64,000 nucleotides of DNA from Phycisphaerae bacterium. GTDB taxonomy: Bacteria > Planctomycetota > Phycisphaerae > Phycisphaerales > SM1A02. Location of the stretch: positions 1 to 64,000 of the forward strand of contig PAAJ01000016.1 in NCBI GenBank assembly GCA_002702575.1, written 5' to 3'. The position numbers were made by a program, and so were the translations under genes. The notes below the pieces were generated by a model. That model was given only the letters and a program-made list of their open reading frames with translations, was not told where the DNA came from and made no database searches. How positions within the stretch are numbered: the first letter of the stretch is position 1; every line of letters starts with the position of its first letter. This document shows, piece by piece, positions 46,939 to 55,181 of the stretch.

Positions 46939-48081
46939 TCATGTGGTCTCAATGCGGTTTTCACCATCATCAACCGAAAAAAGATGAGCCTGTGACAGAT
47001 CAGCACGAAGGGAAGCCGAGTCACCTTCACGCAGTCCGGAACCCGACGCGATTCGGGCCGTCATTCTTCGGTGATCGTTTGCGAGGATCACATCGGTTCG
47101 ATCACCCAACTGCTCCACCACATCCGCTTCACCTGTGAACATGGCATCACCATCTGAGACAAGTTCCAGATGCTCGGGTCGGATTCCCAGCGTGACCCGT
47201 TGACCAACCGACAACGATGGCCAACGATCTTTTGGCAGTTGGATGCGTACATCCCCATCCGCCTTGAACATCACCCCATCTTCGATGACGCCTTCGATGA
47301 AGTTCATCTCGGGCGTACCGATGAACGACGCCACGAATCGGTTGGCCGGCTGTTCATACAACCGGGCTGGTGGCCCACACTGCTGCACGACGCCATCCTT
47401 CATGACCAGCAGACGATCACCCAGGGTCATCGCCTCTTCCTGATCATGCGTGACATGAACCATCGTCGCACCGAGCTGCCGATGCAAACGGCGCAGTTCG
47501 GTACGCATCTCACCGCGCAGTTTGGCATCCAGATTCGAGAGTGGTTCATCCAGGAGGAAGACGCTCGGGTCCCGGACGATCGCACGGCCCAGGGCCACCC
47601 GCTGGCGCTGTCCACCGGAGAGTTCACGTGGCCGACGTTCCAGGAGATCACTGAGACCCAGAACAGTTGCGGCGTCCTGGACACGCTTGCGAATCGAGGC
47701 GCGTTCCTCATGTCGCGATCGGCGGTAGCTGCCTGAGATCAACGAACGAAGCAGACTCGGGTACTGCCGTCGTCGCAACAGACCGAAGGACAGATTCTGC
47801 CCGACACTCATGTGGGGATAGAGTGCGTAATCCTGGAAGACCATCGCGATATCACGATCACGGGCGGCAAGATTGTTGACCTGCTTTCCATTGATGAACA
47901 GATTGCCGTCCGTAATGCTTTCCAGGCCGGCGATCATGCGCAGCGTCGTGCTCTTGCCGCAACCAGACGGACCGACCAGCACGATGAACTCGCCATCGGC
48001 AATCTCCAGTGAGACACCATCGACTGCCCGGACACCGCCCGGGTACGTCTTGCCGATCGTGTCGAGTCGTACATCTGCCAT
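46939..48081 (-). CDS. Sugar ABC transporter ATP-binding protein (MalK/UgpC type)
   Basis: The 380-residue ATPase has Walker A GPSGCGKST, Q-loop FQDYALYPHM, signature LSGGQRQRVALGRA, Walker B VFLLDEPLSNLD and H-loop HVTHD. A C-terminal MalK-type regulatory TOBE domain (LGIRPEHLEL) follows. Between the Q-loop and signature there is an extra basic insert of about 20 residues (RRRQYPSLLRSLISGSYRRS) absent from typical MalK. It lies 2 nt after the MalG-type permease, closing a minus-strand operon for sugar uptake. Confidence 0.94.
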   Translation of the reverse strand: MADVRLDTIGKTYPGGVRAVDGVSLEIADGEFIVLVGPSGCGKSTTLRMIAGLESITDGNLFINGKQVNNLAARDRDIAMVFQDYALYPHMSVGQNLSFGLLRRRQYPSLLRSLISGSYRRSRHEERASIRKRVQDAATVLGLSDLLERRPRELSGGQRQRVALGRAIVRDPSVFLLDEPLSNLDAKLRGEMRTELRRLHRQLGATMVHVTHDQEEAMTLGDRLLVMKDGVVQQCGPPARLYEQPANRFVASFIGTPEMNFIEGVIEDGVMFKADGDVRIQLPKDRWPSLSVGQRVTLGIRPEHLELVSDGDAMFTGEADVVEQLGDRTDVILANDHRRMTARIASGSGLREGDSASLRADLSQAHLFSVDDGENRIETT

Positions 48082-48083
48082 CG

Positions 48084-48947
48084 TCAGCCCTTCACCGCCC
48101 CAGCGCCGATGCCTTCCACGAAGGCACGCTGCGCTGCAAAGAATAGAACAACACAGGGAATCATGGTGACCACGCTCACCGCCATCAGCAGATGGACGTT
48201 ATCAAGCCCGCCGTACTGGTTCCGGAAGGAGTTCAGGGCCAGGGCCAGCGTGGACTGGTCATCGGAGTGCAGATAGATCAACGGTCCGAGGAAATCATTC
48301 CAGACGAAGATGAAGGTGAAGATCGCCGTGATGGCCGTCACCGGCTTGCACATCGGAAGAATGATGCGCCACCAGATACCCAGCATGCCGTACCCGTCGA
48401 TGCGGGCCGCTTCGATGAGCGACTCGGAGATCTGGGCAATGAACTGCCGGTACATGAAGATGAAGAAGGCACTGCCGAAGAAGGCGGGGATGACCAGCGG
48501 CAGAATCGTGTCGATCCAGCCCATCGAACGGAATACGAGGAACAATGGAATCATCGTCACCTGCGCCGGCAGCATCATGGTCGCCAGCATCAGAATGAAC
48601 AACGGTCCACGACCACGGAAGTTGATGCGCGCGAAGGCGAAACCGACCAGACTTGAAGAGAGAACCGTTCCGATCACGACCAGTACCGTGATCACGATCG
48701 AGTTTGCCAGCGCATCGAAGAAACCCTGCCAGGGCTCGGTACCGATCTGCTTGAGCGCCTCGGCATAGTTCGACCAGTGAATCTCCTCGGGCCAGACTGC
48801 AATGGAACCGCCCCCTTCGGCCGCAGCACCGGCGCGTTGCGGTGATTCCAGGGAGATGACCAGCATCCACCACAATGGAAACAGCATCGCCAGCGAACCG
48901 ATCGCCAAGGCCAGACCTGCGAAGAATCGTCCCGTCCAACGACCCAT
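48084..48947 (-). CDS. Sugar ABC transporter permease, MalG type
   Basis: The 287-residue protein has six predicted TM helices and the cytoplasmic EAA loop EAARIDGYGMLGIWWRIILP, which docks to the ATPase. The N-terminal TM and a periplasmic region with IHWSNYAEALKQIG are typical of carbohydrate CUT1 permeases. Its ATG overlaps the stop of the upstream fusion gene (TGATG), so the products are probably made in matched amounts. The substrate is likely alpha-glucan-derived oligosaccharide, judged from the divergent GH13-malQ-glgP operon (inference). Confidence 0.94.
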   Translation of the reverse strand: MGRWTGRFFAGLALAIGSLAMLFPLWWMLVISLESPQRAGAAAEGGGSIAVWPEEIHWSNYAEALKQIGTEPWQGFFDALANSIVITVLVVIGTVLSSSLVGFAFARINFRGRGPLFILMLATMMLPAQVTMIPLFLVFRSMGWIDTILPLVIPAFFGSAFFIFMYRQFIAQISESLIEAARIDGYGMLGIWWRIILPMCKPVTAITAIFTFIFVWNDFLGPLIYLHSDDQSTLALALNSFRNQYGGLDNVHLLMAVSVVTMIPCVVLFFAAQRAFVEGIGAGAVKG

Positions 48948-51334
48948 CAGCGCAACCCCTCGTAATGAACCATGCGAGCACTGCCGCGCAACGTCAACAT
49001 CGTCAGACCCAGAATGATCAACAACAGCAACCAGGCCATGGCCGAGGCATAGCCCATCTCGTAGAAATCAAAGGCCTGGTTGTAGAGATACAGAACATAG
49101 AAGCGAGTGTGATCGCCTGGTCCCCCGCCGGTCATCACGAACGCCTGCGTGAAGACCTGGAAGGAACCGATGAGTGACATGATCACGTTGAAGAGGATCA
49201 CCGGTGAAATCATCGGAAGCGTCACACTGAAGAAACGGCGAACAGGACCGGCTCGATCGATCTCGGCCGCTTCGTACAGTGACCGCGGAACATTCTGCAG
49301 ACCGGCGAGATAGATCATCATGCTGCCGCCGACCAGCCAGAGACTCATGATCGCGAAGGCCGGCGCGCCAAAGGCTTCGGCATCACGTACGAACCAGTCC
49401 GGTGGTTCCAGTCCCAATGGTGACAACACGGGATCGAGCATCACGTTCATCAGACCGTTCTCGGCGTTGAACACCCATCGAAACAGAACAGCCATGCCCA
49501 CGCCGGCCAGAATGCTCGGGAGATACCAGGCCGCTCGGAAAAACGAAACACCACGTACCTTCACATTCATCAGGACGGCACCGATCAACGCGACGATCTG
49601 ACCGATGGGAACGGCAAGCAACGCATAGACGGCCGTGACTTCCAGACTGCGCCAGAAAACGTCGTCGTGTCCAAGCAACTGGCTGTAGTTCGCCAGACCG
49701 ACGAAGTCCGCTTCATCAAGCGTGGTGATGCCACTCCATCGTGTGACAGACAACGCCAGGGAGAGCAGAATCGGAACCGCCATGAAGATCAGGAAACCAA
49801 TGACCCACGGTGAGACCAGCAACCAGCCGGATCGTTCTTCAACCATCTGGGCGGGATCAGGTCGATTGCGACGCAACATCCACCAGCCGATGGCCAATGC
49901 GATCAACAGCCCGATGATGAAGACACCGACAATCCACAGCCAGGGCATGCCGGGCAGTGATGGACTGGCCAACGGACTGGTGCGTTCCACGTTCCACCAG
50001 TCGCTTGCCTTCACGAGCGCCTCCTTGACCGGGAGGTCTCCGGTTCGCAGCGCCTGATCAAGTCGCTTGGCAACGGTGCCTTCCAATGCAGGGTTGGTCG
50101 ACCAGGGAACGACCCGTGCATAGTCGACGGGATCGATGAAATCGCGATCACGTGATGGTGGTGTCGCCGGATCGATGAAGGAATCACCTTCTGCCACCGT
50201 GCGATTGGTGGGAACAGCAAGACCGAGTTCGGCCTGCTCGGCCTGCGTAGTCGCACCCGTCAACCAGGACACCAGTTGCCAGGCTTCTTCCGGATGTTCC
50301 GTGCGCGATGAAATCGACCACGCCACCGTCGCAATCATGTTGGCAGACGTCTCGCCCCGCGGCAGCGGTGCGTAATCCCATTGGAAGTCCTCGATGGTTC
50401 GATAGGTCGGTACGACCCAGCGACCGAACGGTCCGGCAAAGCCAAGCTTCCCCCCGAGGAAACGGGAAGCCGGATTGGCCGTCTCCGAACGGCCGCTTGT
50501 CAGCGTGCGTTCTTCATCGTGCCGCCAACTGCGGATGCGATCCAGAACTTCAATGACACGCGGATCATCGGCTCGGATGTTTCCTTCAGCATCGATGAGA
50601 TCGACACCTTCCGTCCAGAGAACGGCCCGCACCATGGAAGCCCATGAAACGAATTCGGCACCGGTGCAGTCAGGAAGCGAACCGACCGCACGCGCCGAGT
50701 CGATGAAGTCGTCCCAGGTCCAGTCGGATGATGGCTCAGGTACACCCGCACGCTCAAGAAGGTCACGGTTGTAATAGAAACCAACGGTCGTGAAGTCCTT
50801 GGGGATGCCCCACAGCGAACCACTGCCGACTTGACCATCTTCGAAACGGAAGGCATCGACCGTCGATGGATAGAAGTCCTGCAGTTTGAAATCACCGGCG
50901 GTGCTGCTGGACGTACTCAGTTCATCAAGCGACAGCAGAAGACCGGCGTCGGCATAGGCTGCCAATCGCTCCGCACCGACGTAGAACACATCCGGCGGAT
51001 CTCCGGCAGCCATCATCGTCTGCAGCTTCGTATAGAAGGAACCAGCATCCCCGGGGTTCAAGCGAGTCACATGGATCGTCGGGTTCGCTTCCTCGAACCG
51101 CGCCAGGGCCCGATCGACGATGGCGTCTTCTGCCGGCCCCCCATCACCGGACCAGTGCATGACCACCAGTTCGGTCTTGCCACCCATGGCCTCGGAGCGA
51201 AAGATCTCCCGGACACCAACCCGTGCAAAGGCCCACGCCACCAGGGCCAGCGAGAGAACTAGCAGCACAGCTCGAGCCAACCGGCCGGCCAGGGCCTTGG
51301 GAGATGAACGTGAGTTGGTCCGTTCAGAGGACAT
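48947..51334 (-). CDS. Fusion of extracellular sugar-binding protein and MalF-type ABC permease
   Basis: The 795 residues combine two normally separate proteins. An N-terminal TM anchor (ARAVLLVLSLALVAWAF) is followed by a family-1 solute-binding protein (about 50-430) with MHWSGDGGPAEDAIVDRAL, GDPPDVFYVG and SLWGIPKDFTTVGFYYN. A second TM helix (WLWIVGVFIIGLLIALAIGWWML) leads into a MalF-like permease with EAA loop EAAEIDRAGPVRRFFSVTLP. The binding domain is thus tethered to its channel at fixed stoichiometry. No separate binding protein is found nearby. It is the first gene of the uptake operon and is divergent from the GH13 gene, with only 32 bp between starts. Confidence 0.92.
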   Translation of the reverse strand: MSSERTNSRSSPKALAGRLARAVLLVLSLALVAWAFARVGVREIFRSEAMGGKTELVVMHWSGDGGPAEDAIVDRALARFEEANPTIHVTRLNPGDAGSFYTKLQTMMAAGDPPDVFYVGAERLAAYADAGLLLSLDELSTSSSTAGDFKLQDFYPSTVDAFRFEDGQVGSGSLWGIPKDFTTVGFYYNRDLLERAGVPEPSSDWTWDDFIDSARAVGSLPDCTGAEFVSWASMVRAVLWTEGVDLIDAEGNIRADDPRVIEVLDRIRSWRHDEERTLTSGRSETANPASRFLGGKLGFAGPFGRWVVPTYRTIEDFQWDYAPLPRGETSANMIATVAWSISSRTEHPEEAWQLVSWLTGATTQAEQAELGLAVPTNRTVAEGDSFIDPATPPSRDRDFIDPVDYARVVPWSTNPALEGTVAKRLDQALRTGDLPVKEALVKASDWWNVERTSPLASPSLPGMPWLWIVGVFIIGLLIALAIGWWMLRRNRPDPAQMVEERSGWLLVSPWVIGFLIFMAVPILLSLALSVTRWSGITTLDEADFVGLANYSQLLGHDDVFWRSLEVTAVYALLAVPIGQIVALIGAVLMNVKVRGVSFFRAAWYLPSILAGVGMAVLFRWVFNAENGLMNVMLDPVLSPLGLEPPDWFVRDAEAFGAPAFAIMSLWLVGGSMMIYLAGLQNVPRSLYEAAEIDRAGPVRRFFSVTLPMISPVILFNVIMSLIGSFQVFTQAFVMTGGGPGDHTRFYVLYLYNQAFDFYEMGYASAMAWLLLLIILGLTMLTLRGSARMVHYEGLR

Positions 51335-51344
51335 GAATGAGGTG

Positions 51345-51354
51345 ATCGTATAGG
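51345..51354. promoter_or_regulatory. Overlapping divergent -10 candidates between uptake and amylase operons
   Basis: On the minus strand TACGAT lies 10 nt before the fusion-gene ATG (51334). On the plus strand TATAGG lies 12 nt before the amylase ATG (51367). The two hexamers overlap by 2 bp, so the two operons probably compete or share regulation. Confidence 0.35.
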
Positions 51355-51366
51355 GTGGATGGACTC

Positions 51367-53769
51367 ATGTTGCTGTCATTTGTCATTCTGTTGCTGTCCA
51401 TCTTCGACCCCGTGGAATCGACCTGGCCCCCTCCACTGGCCAAGGCCAGATCAACCCACCTCGTGCCGACCCAACTGCCTGCATCCTTCACGGGTCAGCG
51501 TGCCGAGGATGGCTCCTGGCAGCTGGATGTCCGGTTCGAACCGGCATCACCACTGCCAACAGGGTCCAAGGTCAACATCGCCGGCAGTTTCAATCACTGG
51601 AGCACATCGGCGACCCCCATGGTCCGACGGCGACCAGGACTCTGGCATGCTCGCCTGACGGTTCCGGATGGGACCCACTGGTACAAGTTCATCGTCAATC
51701 AGGAGAACTGGCTTCCGGATCCGCTCAACCGCGATACCGAACCCGACGGCTACGGTGGAGTCAATTCCGTCCTGCGACTGGGACCCGAAGCCAATCTGCG
51801 AGCGGATCTCGCCAGACTGGGTGATGGTCACATCGATGCGGCGGGACTGAAGCATGATCCGCTGCAACCACGCTATCTGCAACGAAGAGATTCCGACTCG
51901 TGGCGGATTCGCTTCTGCACACTGACTGGCGATGTCCAGTCGGTCAGCATCGCCAGCCCCGGAACACCGCCGATTCCGATGACGGCTATCCTCAGCAACG
52001 ACCGGGACCAGTGGTGGGAAGCTGTTGTTCCTGATCGTGGCGATGCCTTTCCATATACGTTCATTCTCCAGGACGGTGATACTCGAGAACGCCATCAAGA
52101 CATCCATGCCATGACTGATTCACAACAGATCCAATTCACGACGCCCGAATGGGCACGCGACGCCATCTGGTACCAGGTCATGATCGACCGGTTCCGTGAC
52201 GGCAATCCTGTCAACAATCCCGATCCCGTGAGGCCCTGGAATTCCGCCTGGTACGAGAGCAGTCCCTGGGAAGGCGCGGATGGACAGACGTTCTACGAGT
52301 ACTACGTCTTCTCCAGAATGTACGGCGGCGATATCCAGGGGCTCATGGAACAACTGGACTACCTGTCCGAACTCGGTGTCAATGCGCTGTATCTCAATCC
52401 GGTCTTCGAAGCGGACAGTCATCACAAGTACAACGCCACCAGCTACATCCACATCGACCAGGCATTCGGACAAGGCAGCGACTATCAGCAGGCCGAGGCA
52501 CAGGAAGATCTGCTTGATCCCTCGACATGGACGTGGAATGAAAGCGATCGCATCTTCCTGGACTTTCTCAAGGAAGCCCATGCCCGTGGATTCAAGGTCA
52601 TCATCGACGGCGTCTTCAACCATGTCGGTGTCGACCATCCTGCGTTCCGGGATGTTCTGGAGAATGGCGAGGACTCCAGGTTCACGGACTGGTTCTCGAT
52701 CACATCCTGGGAACCGTTCGAGTACGACTGCTGGGGCGGATTCAAGAGCCTCCCCGTCTTCCGCAAGAACGAGGAGCATGGCATTGCCTCTCAGGAAGTC
52801 CGCGATCACATCATGCAGGTCACGACCAGGTGGATGGATCCGGACGGCGATGGTGATCCCTCCGACGGTATCGATGGTTGGCGACTTGATGTTCCCAATG
52901 AAGTCCCGCTCGCCTTCTGGATCGAATGGCGAAAGCATGTCAAGTCGATCAATCCGGATGCCTACATCACCGGTGAGATCTGGAACCGCGCCGAACAATG
53001 GCTGGATGGACGTTCATTCGACGCCGTCATGAACTATCCATTCGCGGAGAACACGCTGGCCTGGATCGGCAACCGCAACGACAAGATCACACCGACCGAA
53101 CTTGACCGTCGACTGGCCGAGTTGCGACTGGCCTATCCCGAACCGGCCACCAATGTCCTTCAGAACCTGCTTGACAGCCATGACACGGATCGATTCGTCT
53201 CCAAGATCCACAACCCGGATCGGCCCTATGACCAGGGCAATCGCGAACAACAGGATTCCACCTACGACGGATCGAAGCCGCCCGCAGAGGCCTATCGCAA
53301 AGCGAGGCTCGCCGCCTTTGTCCAGCTCACCTACCTGGGCGCCCCCATGATCTATTACGGCGATGAAGTCGGCATGTGGGGATCCGATGATCCGAACAAC
53401 CGCAAACCGATGCCCTGGCCCGATCGAGGCCCCTACGAGGATGAAGGTTTCGAGTTCATGCCGGAGCATCTTGATTTCTATCGACGCGCCATCGCGCTTC
53501 GAAGAAGCTCACCCGCGCTCAGTCGAGGCGAGTTCCAGACGGTGCAGGTCCACGATGACAACGACACCTGGGCCTTCGTCAGAACGCTGGGCGATGAAGA
53601 GGTCCTGGTCGCAATCAATGCGTCGGATCGAGATGCGACCATCGACCTGCCAGATCTCGGAGATGGATGGACGCAGGTCTTCTCCGAACCGGCTGATACG
53701 GATGCCGGGGCACCGCCTCAACTGAAACTGCCGCCACTCGGGGCTGCAGCCTGGCGTCGGAATCAATGA
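51367..53769 (+). CDS. Exported GH13 alpha-amylase/neopullulanase-like enzyme
   Basis: The ATG at 51367 follows GGTGG and begins a signal peptide (MLLSFVILLLSIF); the GTG at 51355 is an alternative. About residues 50-145 are a CBM48/CBM20-like beta domain (KVNIAGSFNHWS) and about 150-255 a second N-terminal domain. The GH13 barrel has the nucleophile Asp in DGWRLDVPNE, acid/base Glu in ITGEIWN and the transition-state Asp in LLDSHDTDR. It ends with an all-beta C-domain. It would trim alpha-glucans, probably in the periplasm, as no dockerin is present. The stop overlaps the malQ start (ATGA). Confidence 0.93.
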   Translation: MLLSFVILLLSIFDPVESTWPPPLAKARSTHLVPTQLPASFTGQRAEDGSWQLDVRFEPASPLPTGSKVNIAGSFNHWSTSATPMVRRRPGLWHARLTVPDGTHWYKFIVNQENWLPDPLNRDTEPDGYGGVNSVLRLGPEANLRADLARLGDGHIDAAGLKHDPLQPRYLQRRDSDSWRIRFCTLTGDVQSVSIASPGTPPIPMTAILSNDRDQWWEAVVPDRGDAFPYTFILQDGDTRERHQDIHAMTDSQQIQFTTPEWARDAIWYQVMIDRFRDGNPVNNPDPVRPWNSAWYESSPWEGADGQTFYEYYVFSRMYGGDIQGLMEQLDYLSELGVNALYLNPVFEADSHHKYNATSYIHIDQAFGQGSDYQQAEAQEDLLDPSTWTWNESDRIFLDFLKEAHARGFKVIIDGVFNHVGVDHPAFRDVLENGEDSRFTDWFSITSWEPFEYDCWGGFKSLPVFRKNEEHGIASQEVRDHIMQVTTRWMDPDGDGDPSDGIDGWRLDVPNEVPLAFWIEWRKHVKSINPDAYITGEIWNRAEQWLDGRSFDAVMNYPFAENTLAWIGNRNDKITPTELDRRLAELRLAYPEPATNVLQNLLDSHDTDRFVSKIHNPDRPYDQGNREQQDSTYDGSKPPAEAYRKARLAAFVQLTYLGAPMIYYGDEVGMWGSDDPNNRKPMPWPDRGPYEDEGFEFMPEHLDFYRRAIALRRSSPALSRGEFQTVQVHDDNDTWAFVRTLGDEEVLVAINASDRDATIDLPDLGDGWTQVFSEPADTDAGAPPQLKLPPLGAAAWRRNQ

Positions 53770-55181
53770 GTCGACCGCATCCCCTCTTCACCAAACGGGC
53801 CGCGGGTGTGCTGATGCACCCCACATCCCTGTCCAAGGGACATGGGATCGGTGACATCGGACCCGGTGCGCGGCACTTCATGAACTGGATGTCCAAGGCC
53901 GGCCTGTCCCTGTGGCAGATGCTTCCCATCGGACCCATCGGCCGTGGCAACTCCCCCTACAGCGGCCGATCGGCTTTTGCTGGAGAGCCGCTGCTCATCA
54001 GTCTTGATGATCTGGCCGAAGACGGTCTGCTCACCAGACGATCGATCCGTTGCCCGGATGATCTGGCCACTGGGCGAACTCGATATGCGGCTGCCCGGCG
54101 TTTCAAGATGGCTCGGTTGAAAGATGCCTTTGATCAGTTTCGGCGGAGCAATCGCGCACGTTCGCGACGCTATCGGGATTTCGTCAAGGAGAATCGATAC
54201 TGGCTGGATGACTGGTGTCTCTTCGCAGGTGGCGATCCAGATGAACAGGTCTTCATCCAGTATGTCTTCGATTCCCAGTGGAAAGCTCTGCGGAAACATG
54301 CCAATGACCAGGGGATCCGACTGGTCGGCGATCTTCCGATCTTCATGGATTCGGACTCGGCGGATGTCACCCAGCACCCTGAACTCTTCGCACTTGACCG
54401 GTCCGGAAAGCCCAAGTGGCTGACCGGCGTACCGCCCGACAGCTTCAGTCGGAATGGACAGCTCTGGAACCATCCTCAATATCGATGGCCGGCGCATCGT
54501 GATGAAAACTGGCGGTGGTGGACAGCACGCTTCCGTCAGGCGCTCGATCGATTCGATGCGCTCCGGCTGGATCACTTCATCGGCTTCGTCAGGCTCTGGC
54601 ACGTTCCGGCTTCAGCCCGGACAGCACGCCATGGAACCTGGCGACCGACTCCAGGGCGGGACCTTCTTCAGACGCTCCGAAGACGCCTAGGACCCTTGCC
54701 CATCATTGCCGAGGATCTTGGTGCCAAGACCCCTGCCGTGGATCGACTTCGCGATGATTTCGGACTGCCGGGCATGAGGATTCTCCAATGGGCCTTCGGC
54801 AGCACGGAGAACGGAGATCTTCCCCACAACCATCCCGCACAGGCCGTGGTCTACCCCGGAACACACGACAATGAAACCGCTTCCGGGTGGGCACGGCAAC
54901 TCGATCCATCCAGCAAAAGGCGTTTCCAGGCCTATGCCGGTGAGGACCAGTCCCCACCGGAGGCGATGGTGCGTCTGGCGATGACGTCGCCGGCGACATG
55001 GGCGATCTGCATGACTCAGGATCTGCTGGACCTGCCGCCCGCAACCAGAATGAACCGTCCCGGAGTCGCCCGTGGCAACTGGACGTGGAGGCTCTCCGAA
55101 GGCACACTGTCGAACCTTCGAGCCAGATCCATCAGACGATTGGTCGAATCCAGTGGACGTCTTTCAGGAGCGAATTCGTGA
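53766..55181 (+). CDS. malQ: 4-alpha-glucanotransferase (GH77)
   Basis: The 471-residue protein has the GH77 catalytic residues: nucleophile Asp in RLDHFIGF, acid/base Glu in IIAEDLG, and stabiliser Asp in GTHDNET. The substrate loop region MLPIGPIGRGNSPYSGRSAFAG is also present. It disproportionates maltodextrins in the cytoplasm and so supplies longer chains to the phosphorylase. It lacks a signal peptide and extra N-terminal domains. It overlaps the preceding GH13 gene by 4 nt and its TGA overlaps the GTG of glgP, so the three genes are coupled. Confidence 0.96.
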   Translation: MSRPHPLFTKRAAGVLMHPTSLSKGHGIGDIGPGARHFMNWMSKAGLSLWQMLPIGPIGRGNSPYSGRSAFAGEPLLISLDDLAEDGLLTRRSIRCPDDLATGRTRYAAARRFKMARLKDAFDQFRRSNRARSRRYRDFVKENRYWLDDWCLFAGGDPDEQVFIQYVFDSQWKALRKHANDQGIRLVGDLPIFMDSDSADVTQHPELFALDRSGKPKWLTGVPPDSFSRNGQLWNHPQYRWPAHRDENWRWWTARFRQALDRFDALRLDHFIGFVRLWHVPASARTARHGTWRPTPGRDLLQTLRRRLGPLPIIAEDLGAKTPAVDRLRDDFGLPGMRILQWAFGSTENGDLPHNHPAQAVVYPGTHDNETASGWARQLDPSSKRRFQAYAGEDQSPPEAMVRLAMTSPATWAICMTQDLLDLPPATRMNRPGVARGNWTWRLSEGTLSNLRARSIRRLVESSGRLSGANS

